A stretch of DNA of 64,000 nt from Malaya genurostris (Eukaryota > Arthropoda > Insecta > Diptera > Culicidae): NCBI RefSeq assembly GCF_030247185.1, contig NC_080572.1:38169383-38233382 (forward strand). Direction: 5' to 3'. The number at the start of each line of letters is the position of its first letter. Position 1 is the stretch's first letter. Below the pieces are notes generated by a model. It made no database searches and was not told the origin of the DNA. It was given only the letters and a program-made list of their open reading frames with translations. Of this stretch, positions 1 to 12,654 are shown one piece after another. The position numbers were made by a program, and so were the translations under genes.

Positions 1-56
1 TTCATATTAATAAAAACAATAAGCGATCCAATCGATTTTATCAATGAAATGAAAGA

Positions 57-60
<4 letters not shown>

Positions 61-92
<32 letters not shown>
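61..92. repeat. (TA)n microsatellite, ~30 bp
   Basis: TA repeats, then degenerate ataataa-type sequence to about 118. Confidence 0.9.
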
Positions 93-97
<5 letters not shown>

Positions 98-1311
98 ATA
101 ATATAATTTATATAATAACATGACAGTATTTTATTTTGGTCTTCAGCTACAACAATGTAAAAAAAGTGAAATTACCGTAGTTCATCCGTTTAAGACTTCC
201 CAACAGCAGTAAGCTTCCTACTGAAGAGCATACCTAATTTTTCGCCCACCCCAAACAAGTCACTTGGAATATACAAATACCGTTGTGAATGAATCTTATC
301 GTTAGTCTGTGTCTGGCGTCTGTCAATTTGAATTGGAATTTATATGCATCTAGTCTGTTACTATAGTAATGAGAGTCTTTGCGACTTTCAACTGCAGATA
401 TTCGTTGGAAGCAGCATCAATGACAAGCACTGTCATCATGGATCTAGGGTTCGTTATTGTGTTTGCTATTCAATAAACTGATAAATTTTCCTTTCTTTTA
501 CAAATCAACTTCAAACTGATTTTTTTCTATGCAATATATTTACCATGGCGATTGAACTGCAAGGTAGAGCATTTTATTTAGACTTTCATTCAATTTGGTG
601 AAAATAGACTAGAAATTGATTACCATTCCAATAATATATGAAATGAAGGAAGTATGGAATAAGGAACAGAAAGAAACGCGTCCCCCTTTCTGAACACTCC
701 CGCTAGAGTATCTATATTCGTTGCGAGACTCGTGAAAACATGGAAACGGGACCACTTTATTGTGAACAACAGAATGAATAATGGAAAAAATTGAAAGATA
801 AAATTGATACCTGTAGCTCTATGTTCTACTGAGAACAGTCTATGGAGCAACGGAAGATTGAGTCCTCATTGAAGCGATCTTATATCCGTGAGGATACTCG
901 AAAAACTGAGACGCAATAAACTATCCTTCCACCAGAATAATTAAGAGAAATGTGGTCTAATTTGCAAGCACAGTTGATACGAAATCCGCTTAATTCACTA
1001 ACAGCCCCACAAGCCGAAATAGAGACATTCTGCTGAAAGGATGCATATTTACACAAGTGTGACGATGATTGACATCGCAAGCTGGTGACAGTCACCTTGT
1101 CATAACTATGAACGTTTCTGGTGCTTTATTTTCCAGTTTAAGGTGCAGGAATGTTTGTCACGGATCACAGGAAACAAACAGCAAAGAATTTGAAAATAGG
1201 ATTTGACAGCAAAATAGGCTGTCACTTGAAACTACAATATTAGAACCGAACGAAAGCTGCCGAATCCTGATAAAGTTCAATTGCAAGAAATGATAAAGTT
1301 CAATTTCCAAG
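93..1311. other. AT-rich, no gene recognised
   Basis: Only short frames without motifs; no repeat match inside the window. Confidence 0.6.
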
Positions 1312-1464
1312 AAATTTGAACGTGAACTTGCCCTTGCCCGGCAGCAATTTAATTTGGATACAACCCTAGCCCGGAAGCAATTTAATTTGGAGAAAAAATA
1401 TACTGCAATTGAAGACAGTTACGTTTTTCAATTAAATTGTATGTTATACTTGAGACCTACCTGA
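1312..1464 (+). pseudogene. Coding-like relic with a duplicated ARxQFNL motif
   Basis: Fifty open codons begin KFERELALARQQFNLDTTLA, then RKQFNLEKKYTAIED, a heptad-like charged helix with an internal repeat of (L)ARxQFNL. Preceded by a 24-bp tandem duplication (gataaagttcaatt..). No start codon and stops just upstream. It could be a retrotransposon gag fragment; not recognised. Confidence 0.35.
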
Positions 1465-1912
1465 GTATTGATTACACCATATTATTCGCACTGTGTTTGT
1501 GGTGTATTTATTTATCAAGGTAACTAATTACCGAAAGATCAACGATGCGTATGAGATGCGCATGGGTTTGTCTATGTGGACTAAGTCTTCCCTCAGCAAC
1601 AATTTTTCATCCAATGAAGAATCTACAAGTTAGTGAAGACATTTAGCTCTTGATTTTTGTATTCAATTTCTCAATAAAATGGAAATTTTACATTATTTGC
1701 TGTTTATTGTTACATTGACCCAATATTTCAATCCAGGAATCTTTATTTCACATGTCTTGGAAAATCATAAAATTTTGACCACTATTAAATTACGTTAAAC
1801 CAAAAAGACAAAAACATTTTCAGAAAAAAATCTTGTTTGGAAAGTTCTTTAGTGTGCATCGTCATAAAATCTTGATTCAATGCTAAAACTTTCTTGTATA
1901 TGCTCTATGAAT

Positions 1913-2808
1913 AATCTTTTTGGCTTTCTCGTATAGAAAGGTTATGCAATCACTTGAAAAACCGACTAGTAAAAATTACCATTTGACTCATTTCATCCAT
2001 CTGTCTGTGTGTATGTTTCAAATAATCTCACTAAGTTTTCTCGAAGATGGCTAAACCGATTTTGACAAACTTATATTCAAATGAAGGTCTTCCGGTCTCG
2101 TACAGAATTCCTGAATTTCATTTGGATCCGACTACCGGTTCCGGAGTTATAGGGTAAAGTGTGTAAATGGATCTCACTTACTTTTCCCAGCGATGGTTTG
2201 ACCGATTTCCACAAACTTAGATTCAAATTAAAGGTCTCACGGTCCCATATGGAATTCCTGAATTTCCGACTTCCAGTTCCAAAGTTATAGGGTAAAGAGT
2301 GTTAAATATTGTACACCGTCACTTGTACTGGCGAAACAAAAACCGTAAGAAATGTTGTAAACTGGACTCAAAACCGTTATTCCCAATCTTAGGGTCAAAT
2401 GAAAGTTCTTATGGTCCTACAAAAAATTAGTGCATATCTTCGAATACAACAAAAATTTAAATAGTCGTTTAGAGTACGATGGCAAAATTGTATAAAATCA
2501 TCAAAATTTGAATAAAAACTAGTAGAGTTTGTACGTCATGTTAGTTGGTGGCCGTACGAAACGACATCAATTATACCGGTTCTCGGGTTCCGGTGCCGGA
2601 AGTTCATATAATAGTGAACCCACTTCGTTTTCTTAAGGATGACCTACGCGAGCAAAGCACTGTTTTATTCTGCATTTTATAATAGTTAATGCACAAACAA
2701 TCCCTTGGTTTCTTTCAAAAATAGAAGAGAAACATTTTTAATAGAATACCACAATATTATATATAAGAAAGGCATCATTACACCACTAGGTAGATTAAAA
2801 TAGGTTTT
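1913..2808 (-). repeat. Repeat A, full copy
   Basis: Ends ggctttctcgtatagaaagg and ggcatcattacaccactagg. The interior repeats ccgattttgacaaacttata and ggttccggagttatagggta as ~150-200-bp monomers. The same family occurs at 13777-14575, 15181-15372, 17621-18416 and 33115-33490 + 35808-35886. Confidence 0.75.
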
Positions 2809-3429
2809 TCAGATACGAATTTACTACATCAACCGTAAATTTGGGTTTTCACAAGGTAACTCACAAAACGTGAATTCCATTAATTACAAATTCAATACTG
2901 GAATTTTAATACTGGATTAAACTACAAAAGTAATAACAAATGAAGTCAGTTCTCGCCATTCCGAAACGTTTTCATCTTCCGCATTTTTAATTTGACCGTT
3001 GTTCAAAGGCTAACGAGAGATCTTCTTAGGCGTTTTTTCTAAAACTGTACCTACTGTTAGAATTAGCCGTTAAAAAAACCATCTGCTACGACTTTATTGT
3101 GAGCAGGACCGGTGAAAGAGGTGGGTACGAAAAATCCTAAGTTGGGTAATTACCCACCTGAAATTTCTATCGATAAACAGTGGTAATGTTAGTATTATTT
3201 AAAACAATTGTTTAGTCAACATAACAATCTATATTGACTACTCCCGTGGTTTCCTCTAACAGATACGAAAGTTTCGTATACATAAATTCACGGTTTCCAT
3301 ACGAATTCTGCCACTAAATGAATGCGCTGGGATTCATTAAAATCACTCACAGAAAATAAGATTTAGTATCGAATCGACTTGCACTCTATGCGGTAGCTTA
3401 TAGATTGATTTGTGGATGGCCTCAAAATA

Positions 3430-4130
3430 GGCTTTTCCCTGGAGTATCTTTTTTTTTTGTTTTTTAGATTATAGAGGTTTTAAACCTTAAGATCATTCGC
3501 CTCTTCGGGCCAGAAAAACTGTCTGACCCTATGTGCGGGGTTGGGAATCGAACCCAGGTGGGCTGCATGAGAGGCATCGACTTACCCATCACGCTATACC
3601 CGTCCCCAGTATCTTTTTGAGATCAGCAAAGAAAAATTAGTCGCTGGGTACTAGGCTATTGAGAATAAGGTGGGTGAGGAAACAGATTGGAGCCCAATTT
3701 ATTGAATTCCTTCTTCATATGAGGCCATTTTTCAGTTGTCGTACATCAAACTCATCAATAACTCAATGCAATAATCACTTCCGATGGTACTTTCCTTTTC
3801 AAGATAGTCGATGTTAATTATACCTCGAGCATCTGAAAGCTGCCGCCATGATTTTTCCAGCTACCTGTTGTGTTTTCGGACGGCTTTCTCCATCTGAATG
3901 CTGATATGACTCCGAAGAAAAACGGTAGATCCATGTTTCGTCCACTGCTTCATACCTACGCAAGAAATCTTTTTTATTGCGACCAAACAGTACCGAACAG
4001 CTCTCTGGATCCCTGATGCATTGACCAGATTCTCGCGTAATATCGTAAAAGCACTTCCAGTTGATGTGTGAATCATTTCAGTACATCTAATATCTCACAC
4101 ATTGAGTTTGCGTTGACGATTATCAAAACA
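3430..4130 (-). pseudogene. Old mariner transposase relic, split by a SINE
   Basis: The sequence is a diverged copy of the same stretch as in the 10.6-11.9 kb mariner: shared blocks include tttcgtcca, cgcaagaaatcttttt, gttttcgga and ccctggag. It reads on the minus strand through the MDETWI region (3930-3950) down to the LF/LKKML region near 3440. Many stops. A tRNA-derived SINE occupies 3454-3607 with an 11-bp target duplication inside it. Older than the 10.6-kb copy judging by decay. Confidence 0.75.
3454..3607 (-). mobile_element. tRNA-derived SINE (family 1)
   Basis: On the minus strand it starts ggggacgggtatagcgtgat (Pol III A-box-like TATAGCGTGATGGG) and has a perfect B box ggttcgattcc, then a tRNA-unrelated body (cccgaagaggcgaatgatct) and an A-rich tail. 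Target duplication agtatcttttt at 3443-3453 and 3608-3618. Further copies at 21430-21577, 51674-51727 plus 52215-52310, and 57289-57426. Confidence 0.85.
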
Positions 4131-7021
4131 TGCTTATTTATCAGTAGTTCAGTAGCAAAGGAGTTTTAAACAACAGTATCAAACGAAGTTTGAACCTTGT
4201 CTTAACAATTCGTATAATTGTAAGATACAAACTGTAAATCTCATAGAAGGAATTACAGATTTAATTACGTCATGTATCTTTATCGGACGAACGATAGGAA
4301 TGCAAATATATGGAGATGCTTTCTTGCAATATAAGAACATACGAATAAGATTAATTCTGAGATGTGTTTATTCGCACTCCAGGATAGTCAAAATGGTGAA
4401 AAAGTTCCAGCGATTGGAGAAGTTTTGCAAGTTCGAGTTCTGTACACTAATGCAAACGTTTCATACATAATTCCAATGCATAGGGAAGATTAAGCGTTAG
4501 AAGTGCGAATTCATGACAGGTATTTCAAACTTAATTGGACGCAATTTAGAAGGTTATTTGTTAAGTCAAGCCATTACATTCAATCTCTTCAACAAGTCCT
4601 TTTACAAGTTCCAATAATTTTTTTTTCCATAATCCGTGAGTTCAGAGATTAGCTCTGCCGTAAAAAACAATTCAATTCTAAAATGCAAGGAGAGATTAAC
4701 GATAAACGAAACCTGAAAAGCCTAAAAATTGTGATTAAAGACAAAGTTTGAAGCACTTATTCTCGACGTTGATTATTTTGTCCGATTCGGTTTACTGTGC
4801 CGACTAGCACAACAAGTTGATATGACCAAACCAAGCAAGCTTTATTTACCTGGAAACGATAGCACGTCTTCGTTGATGTAGCAATGGACAGAATAAGGAG
4901 TCAAGTTTAGATGAGTTCTACGAGCGGATGAAACAGGAAAAGTCCTTAGTGACTTTATTGGCTTTATTGGCTTTGAAACAAAGTTACATCTTCGTTCCTT
5001 CTTATCGTTACACAGTTTCCCCTTTGAACACAAGCGCAATAGTTCCTGCTCGATGACTTATGAAGGTCAATTTGAGAGGAAAACATCGAGTCTGATTTTT
5101 GCATATAGCAGTGATGGTCGGTTTTGTAACTCACGATATTATTTTTTCAAGCATGACTGAGCTGCAAACCTTTAACAAAGTTTTTTAAATCAGACCTACG
5201 ATTATGAAGACACGATTTTTGATCTGAAGCAAAAGATTTTCCTTTGTTTTAACTAAAAAGTTGTCATAAAGCTGAGGATACACATGATTGAAGTTCAAAA
5301 GTCCAATCAATATACTTAGATTCCGTAAACAATAACTCAAATATCAAACGTCGAAGGACGAATCCATTCGTTTGCTCGAAGCAGAAAACACGAGGTATTC
5401 TCGGGTGGTTAACTATGAATGGCTATATTGTAGCGTGTGGCCAAAGGTCAGAAGGCCAACTTCAAATAAGCTCATAAATGTAACACGACGGTACCGGTTG
5501 ATGATCTAACCCCTTTCACATGTGTGCTTTATCCATATCAGAAACAGGAGAGGTTTTCTTTTACAGGTCTAAAACTCCAATAAAATACCGATAATAAATA
5601 CACGGAAAAGCTTTCGATCGCATAACAATTTCTAGATTTGATGTTTAAAATTTGGTACAACTAATAGACTGTAGTATTTTCCAAACTATAAAATCTGATT
5701 TATCATGCTGACAGCTCAGCAAACGGATGATGAAACATTTCAACGTTACAACTTAGTTTATCAACTGTTTTATTCAATCATTCTGTTATTTGAACGGAAA
5801 TGCCCATTGCAATAAATATTACTTACTGTTTGGTTACTTCGGAATATGTCGCGATGTAATTTAATTGAATACTACTTTCGTTTAGGAGACTAGCAGTTAG
5901 GGTAGCGAAACACGCCGTGTGAACAATCAAATTTTGCCTAACTAGCTACTTACAGTTTTAACACTAAACTCACTAACCAATACAATGATAGATTATCCCG
6001 AGATGAAATTAAAGGCTTAAGGGAAAAGAGGCCCAATATTTCGATCACTCTAGGTAGTGTGAAAATGATTTTAAGCAATTCCACCGAATTTTTTTGATTT
6101 TTTTTTGTATTTTTCGATTTGGGCCAAATTTTGCATAAGCATCATTTATGGCCAAACAAAACAATTTACATCATCAGTTTTCCATTTCAACTTTCTTTTG
6201 TCTTACTTTTGAGAAAGCACAAAGAAAAAAATCCCTTGAAAATTTTTCATATATATCCCAGAACGGGTGGGTCCTACGTAAAAAAATTTAGTTCTGTTGT
6301 AAAAAAATTTCGTTTCCCTTTTATTTAAAAAAATAACACTTAAAATTCAAATACTTCAAAAAATATATTTTTGATTTTATTCATGTTTGGATATAAACAA
6401 GCTAGTGAGAAACAAGTGATAATCAAGTGAAAACAAGTAATTGCTCAGATTTGAAGAATGAAGTACAAAAAGAATAGCTACAGGGAATATGTAAACGTGT
6501 TTTCTAACAAGTTTCATAAATTGCCGAAATCTCAAGGAAAGTAATATTGTCCAGTTGAAGTTAGTTGAACTAAGATTTGTTGAAAAAAATGTGCTTAGCA
6601 AAAAATTGAAAATTTGCGATTCAGTAGTGAAGAGGAAGATGCTTGTATGGATGTTCAGAGTCAGGAAGCAATACACGCAACAACAGAAACACCAATAGCT
6701 TAGGTTTAGCTTAGTTGACCGCCCGTGAGTTTCCCGTGATTGATCAGAAATCAGTTGAAATTGTATATTGAACCAAATGCATGATCATGCTCAACGTGCA
6801 ACCTAAACTGACTTAGAACATGGACTGATAATAAAGTAGATGGCCACGCCCATGCAGGTTAATATGGGAAAGGAAGGAATGTTAGTTCAACACTTGTTGC
6901 CTAGTGACCAAGGAATTCTCTGCGTCATCACAAGTGTCACAGGAAAGGAGTGATGTTAATGGAGCGAGGATATGATCAGAATTTATCTTGGTAGATAATG
7001 TGATCTACTTATTACTTATAA
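4131..7021. other. AT-rich non-coding, no feature recognised
   Basis: Frames up to 99 codons occur but are low-complexity and motif-free. About 6100-6700 is especially AT-rich with A and T runs. Confidence 0.6.
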
Positions 7022-7136
7022 TATTATCATGTGTCGTGAGATACATAGTGAATTTGTATAGTGACGTGATATACTTATAACAGAATTAAATGTAAAATGT
7101 AAAATCATTCTGTTCAAACACTCAAACGAAAAGTTA

Positions 7137-10133
7137 ATGAAAATGGCTACCAAGCCTAGTGAGTTAAATAGGTTTTTAAAGTTAAGAAAGAAAATTGCGG
7201 GATTATCGAAAGATATTGCATTTTTGAAAAGGTGCAAGAGCATTGGAATTATTCCGACATGCTGTAAAATACGGGGTAGGAAATCTTTCTCTAATAACAT
7301 TATGGGTAAAATTCAGGGGGAAATTTTAAAAGAAAATTTAAAAAAGTTGTATAGCACCCAAAGTGTAAAAACCTTGGAATGTTATAATCTCCATTTAAAA
7401 CTAGCAAAACAATACCCCCATGGTTTCGAAATTTTTCTAGCCAAAGTAAAGTTCGCTGAGCACTGTGAATCAGAACGCAAACGAACTCTACTCAACAAAA
7501 AATTTGAAAAATTTACTTTCCCAAAACCGTATGGTCCATCCTCCAAAACCTTCGGTACAGTTTTCAGAAAACTTCCTAGTTAATCGTTCATCACAAAATT
7601 TCACACACGAACAAACAAATCTTCTCAACTTGGGGTTAAATTATGCCATTTCTTCCAAAGTTAATCTCGAACAGGTTATTATAGACGTTGAAACAGGTCT
7701 AGATAGCTGTAACCTTCCTTTTTCGAAAATAAATGACGCCAGGACTATTGTAGCTGAAGTCATTAAAAATACTCCATTAAGAAATGAACAAACTAAAAAT
7801 GAAAGAGAGCTAGTTAAACAATTGCGGGAAAAGCCAGTTTTTATGTTAAAGCTGACAAAGGAAACAAAGTTGTTATTATAGATAAGGATGATTATGACAA
7901 TATAATCATCCAAAAAATTAATGACGGACCATATAGGAAACAAAGATCCGACCCCCTTCCAGAAATTATCAAAAAAATAGATAAAACTCTCATAGAATGT
8001 AACCCTAATTTCGATATCAATCTCAGCCGCCTCAAAGTTCCTAACCCTTACCAAAAATCAAAGGATTACCTAAAGTCCATAAACCTGGGAATGAAATAAG
8101 GGAAATCATCTCTTCAGTAGGAGCCCCTACCCAAAAAATCTCCAAATGGCTAGTGGAAGAATTCAAAAATATGCCGAAAAAGTTTTTTAGTAGATCCATT
8201 CCCAATACACAAGAATTCGCTACTCAACTTCTGAACTCAGGTGAAATCGAAGATGACGAAATAATGGTATCTTTCGATGTAGCCTCCTTATTCCCAAGTG
8301 TCCCGGTGAAGGACTCAATCAATCTGTTGGAAGATTGGTTAGTTAAACAAAAGAGTAGTAGGGGAAAGTCTTATAAAGCGCCCCTGCTAGCCAAAATGCC
8401 CCCTTTCCTTTTTTAAGCATTGAAGACTTTTCTGAACCAAAGTTTTATCACTAACACTATCTTTTCGTAGGATCTTTCTGCTATGCAAGTTTGGTGGTTG
8501 TCGTTTGCAGGAAAGTATGAAAAAACTAAAAATTTCATTTAGCAGCTTTTCGATGTAAGGTTTTGCTTCGACTAAATAGATATTTTATCCGCCATTTCTT
8601 TGACATACTGATTATCTCAAAACAGTAACTTCATGGACATTTCAAGAAGCATAATGCATCATTGTTGTGGAATAAAATGTCTTTTGTTGTGTGTCATACC
8701 ACTGATTTGTTGTGAGACATATTTTACGGCTGCTGGGGCATTATGTCTGAGGCGAGCGAAAAAAACTAAGAATGTGGCCGTTTTGGAAAATGTGTTTATA
8801 TCAATCAATTCTTATCTTTTCTATTGGAGTCATTGAAAATTATGTTCCTCATCCGCACTGCAATGAAATACTTACATTCTCGAGGAAAATATATCAATAC
8901 ACTTGAAAATATCTCAATGTTTTCTTAAGGGGGGGCATATTATAACACTTTACCCTAGTTTATGGAAATGTAAAGTAAGGTCTTACCTTACTCTAACCCG
9001 GTTTTGCATGGATGTAAATTATTTCAAATTCAGAGGGGAATTTTATAAACAATTACAAGGGGCCCCAATGGGTAATCCGCTCTCCCCATTTTTATGCGAA
9101 TTATTTATGGCAAACCTCGAAGAACTTTTAAATAAACAAGGATTACTACCTAATCGCTGGTGGAGATACGTTGATGATATATTTTGCATCATCAAGCGTA
9201 ACGATTTGGAAAATTTTTTGGATACAATCAACAATTTACATAAAATTCACCTGCGAGAGGGAGACAAACAACAGTTTACCTTTCTTAGATGTTCTTATTA
9301 TACGAGAGGCGAAAACTTTATCTTTCGAAATATATAGGAAGCCAACCAATACAGAGCGAGTTATACCTAATATTTCTAACCATTCTCACCAACACAAAAT
9401 GGCAGCATTTCACCATATGTTTCACAGAATGCTAACATTACCCCTCAGAGATGATGCGGTAGTGAAAGAGAAAAATTTTATCTTCGAAATTGGAAAGCTC
9501 AATGGATATCCGGAGCGCTCAATCCAAACAATCCTCGATAAGAAATTAAGATCATTGAAAAAATTATCACTTACAACTTTGACCCCCCCATCAGAAACCT
9601 TGAAAAGAATATCGGTAGACTTCAACTCTAACATGGCATATCCACTTAAATCAAAATTAAAACCCTTTGGCTTGGATTTAGTGTTCAGTAGTACTAGCAA
9701 CCAGTTGAAAACTTTACTAGGATCTACTAAAGATCCTACTGACAAATTGAAAAAATCGGGGGTATACAAAATTTCATGTTCTTATTGTGATAAATTATAC
9801 ATTGGACAAACAAAGAGATCATTGGATATCCGTTTCAAGGAACACATAGCGGAAATAGGGAGAGCATCCAAGGATCTGGAACGGGGTTTATCACACCATT
9901 TCAAGTCGAAAGTAGCTGAGCATGCCTTTTCCGAAAACCATGATTTCACTACAAATGACATAAAAATTTTAAGACAAATTTCCAACCCATGGAAATTAGA
10001 TTCGGCAGAAAGTCTGGAAATTTTCAAACATAATTCCACTTCTTTACTAAACAGAGACCAAGGAAATAGGTCTTCCTGGCTCTTTAAGTTACTACCTACA
10101 CACAGGGGACAGACAAACATAGAAAACACGTAA
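7137..10133 (+). pseudogene. PLE polyprotein: reverse transcriptase + GIY-YIG, frameshifted
   Basis: Read across frames. The N-terminal part (from ATG 7137) contains FLKRCKSIGIIPTCC. After frame changes near 7500, 7840 and 8060 come VKADKGNKVVIIDKDDY, LPKVHKPGNEIREIISSVGA and RT block A (VSFDVASLFPSVPV, 8270-8310). Then RT resumes at about 8985 with QLQGAPMGNPLSPF (9049) and RYVDDIFC, the catalytic YVDD at 9168-9179. A further frameshift near 9285 precedes SLPFLDVLI. The C-terminal GIY-YIG nuclease (about 9760-9870) shows GVYKISCSYC, LYIGQTKRSL and R-FKEH. RT supplies cDNA synthesis and the nuclease the target nick in intact relatives; this copy cannot make a full protein. Confidence 0.88.
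8370..8970. mobile_element. ~0.6-kb insertion splitting the PLE reverse transcriptase
   Basis: The RT reading LLEDWLVKQKSSRGK stops near 8365 and resumes with RSYLTLTRFCMDV near 8970. Both flanks carry GTCTTA (8368 and 8971 regions), a possible short target duplication. Near the ends, atgccccctttcc and the complement of aagggggggcat suggest weak inverted ends. No coding capacity is recognised inside. Exact ends are uncertain. Confidence 0.5.
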
Positions 10134-10622
10134 TCTCTCCCTACCCTAAACAAATTAGATAATTTTTTCGAGGTGTTTATACCTGTTGAAGGAATCTACC
10201 TACTTCCGTTTCATATAAAAGGAACAACATTGCAGCATTCTTTCAATAACTAAACAAAACTATCACACTGAAGAAGAATATAAATTGTATTCGAAATGTG
10301 CATATGTGATGTGACGTTTATTATACAAGATTTATAGTGTCGTGAGATACATAGTGAATTTGTATAGTGACGTGATATACTTATAACAGAATTAAATGGC
10401 AATATTTAAAAAAAATATCCTTGTATTATCATGTGTTTATTGCTCTGGATAGCCGGCTACCGAGAATTCGTTGCAATTTTATCTCGTTTTGTATCAATGT
10501 GTGCTCCCTACCAGAATACTAAATTTCTTCCGAAACTCGTAAAATTTCAGACAGCCGGCTGCCGGGAGGTTCGGTATCAATTCAAATATCTAATCCATTG
10601 TGTTCAGTTTTTTTTTTCAATA

Positions 10623-11875
10623 GACAGCCGTAAGATCCCGAGACTAACAATGGAAACAACATTTTTTTGCAAAATTTTTTTATTCATCAACATAATCACC
10701 TTTTAGGGTGATACAATGGTTCTAACGTTTTTCCAATTTTTCAATACCATGTTTATAAAAAAATGTATCTTTCGCTTCAAAATAAGCTCCAGTTTCAGGG
10801 ATGACCTCCTCATTTGAGCCAAATCTTTTTCCCTGGAGCATTTTTTTAAGATCAGCAAAGAGCCAGTAGTCACTGGGGCTAAATCTGGCGAGTATGGGGG
10901 GTGGGGAAGCAGATCAAAGCCCAATTCGTTCATTTTCGACATTGTTTTCATCGACTTGTGGCAGGGTGCATTGTCTTGATAAAAAGGATTTTTTTCTCTG
11001 CAAGTGCGGTCGTTTTTTTTGCGATTTCCTCCTTCAAACGCACTAGTAAGTCAATATAATAATCACTGTTGAGCGATTTACCTTTTTCGAGGTAGTCAAT
11101 GAAAATCACGCCATGCGTATCCCAAAAAACTGACGCCATGACTTTGCTAGCTAACTGCTGCGTTTTCGGACGCTTCGGATGGCTTTCGCCAGCTGTGCGC
11201 CACTCAGATGACTGCCGCTTCGACTCTGGAGTGTAGTGATGTATCCATGTTTCGTCCATGGTCACGTAACGACGCAAGAAATCTTTTTTGTTGCGAGTAA
11301 ATAGCGATTAACTGCTTTCTGAATCATCGACTCGTTGCTGTTTCTGTTCCATCGAAAGCAATCGCGGCACCCACTTGGAAAGGATAGTAAATACACTTCC
11401 GTATGATATCTGTGTCATCTCAGCAATCTCACGGAGCTTCACTTTACGATCTTTCATTATAATTTTTGTCACTTCACTCACATTTTCCGGTGTAACGGCT
11501 TCCACAGGTCTACCCGAGCGCTCCGCGTCATTTGTGTCGGTACGACCACGTTTAAACTCGGCGAACCACCGACAAATCGTTGCTTTTGATGGAAAAAAGT
11601 CCGGATAACATTTTTCAATCCATTGTTTCGCTTGCACGGTGTTTTTACCCATTAAAAAACAATGTTTTATCAAAACACGAAACTCGGTTTTTCCATTTTT
11701 TAAACAAACTACAAAACGACTTTACTCCAACCTCGATAACTCAGCTGTTTCTGGTCGGATCGACTTAAAATGTTGACCCGTTTCAAGCAAAGGTTAGTAC
11801 TCTAGAAAGACGTGGTTACTGGTTTACTACGAGCGCCATCTCTGCTTTAGTCTCTAGACTTATTGATCCATGTGT
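10623..11875 (-). mobile_element. irritans-like mariner element
   Basis: The right end (11849-11875), read inward on the minus strand, is acacatggatcaataagtc, similar to irritans-group terminal repeats (gataagtc-type), followed by TA. The left end is degraded: gacagcc then taagatcccgagact after a TA at 10621-10622. The element is about 1.25 kb, the usual mariner length, and contains one transposase reading on the minus strand. Confidence 0.75.
10680..11695 (-). pseudogene. mariner transposase (DD34D), frameshifted
   Basis: ATG at 11695, terminal stop at 10682-10680. An early one-base deletion shifts the frame after four codons. Then come the helix-turn-helix region (MIKHCFLMGKNTVQAKQW, KATICRWFAEFKRG, GRPVEAVT), first catalytic Asp in TMDETWIHHYTPESKRQ, the linker KVMASVFWD, second Asp in QDNAPCHKS (one base out of frame with what precedes), LPHPPYSPDLAP and the third Asp in SDYW. 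The three catalytic residues survive, but at least three frameshifts and in-frame stops prevent a functional transposase. Confidence 0.88.
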
Positions 11876-12654
11876 TACTATCACTTGATCATCATCAATC
11901 GAACAACAACGTCTTACGCGATCTAAACTACATCCGTTCTAGTTAAGCAAGGTCGCAAAAACAAATATCTGCTCGGTTATAAACTAAACGTTCCCCGAAT
12001 AATCGACGGAGTTTAGTCTAGCCCGATTTTTAGTAAGAAGAAATATAAAAAGATTGTAAATGAGAAAAAATATATCTCTAAGGAACGATTCGACCAGTAT
12101 CCTGCTTCTGCTTATCGCATTACTGTAAGCAACGCGAGATGACACACCACTACTGAAAATATAAAATAAAATAAACACTAGCGGATGGGTTTGCTGTAGG
12201 CCAATTTTAGATCTTCAATTTTAGAATTTTCACACATTCTATATGAATATGATAACATAAATTTGATAACACCGACAATGATATGCAGGTGGCGCTTCGA
12301 TCGGTTGATGTCATTTAATTTTTGGCGGTAAATTCGCATCATTGACATCGTTTAATTTTGAGCGGTGCATTTACAGACTTCGCCACTGGAATATTTTTCA
12401 TTTTCGCGAATCTGCAATGTTTAATAATATCCAGCCAACGACTGGCACCATTAAAGAAAGTGACAAGCGATTATAAATACACTCTCTCTCACTCAGTGCT
12501 TGAGCGCAAAATAGGTATAAAGCGAGAAGACAAATGTTTGATGGACAGAGAAGATGTTTGGATGTATGGTATCGGTCGAGTGACGGCCAGGATGTAGACC
12601 ATTTTCGATGTACGTTCTACCATGTCTGACTGGCGTTTTAGAGTGTCTATAACA
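11876..12654. other. No gene recognised
   Basis: Between the mariner and the family-3 SINE. About 12270-12640 is slightly less AT-rich, with no assignable motif. Confidence 0.5.

Larger units (their letters stand above)
7022..10436 (+). mobile_element. Penelope-like element with terminal direct repeats and 13-bp TSD
   Basis: The target-site duplication tattatcatgtgt occurs at 7022-7034 and 10424-10436. Just inside, a ~60-bp direct repeat (from cgtgagatacatagtg to cagaattaaatg) occurs at about 7035-7091 and 10341-10396, resembling the pseudo-LTR arrangement of Penelope-like elements. The interior encodes reverse transcriptase then a GIY-YIG endonuclease, the defining domain order of endonuclease-bearing PLEs. 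Frameshifts and one insertion (about 8370-8970) make it inactive. Confidence 0.88.
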
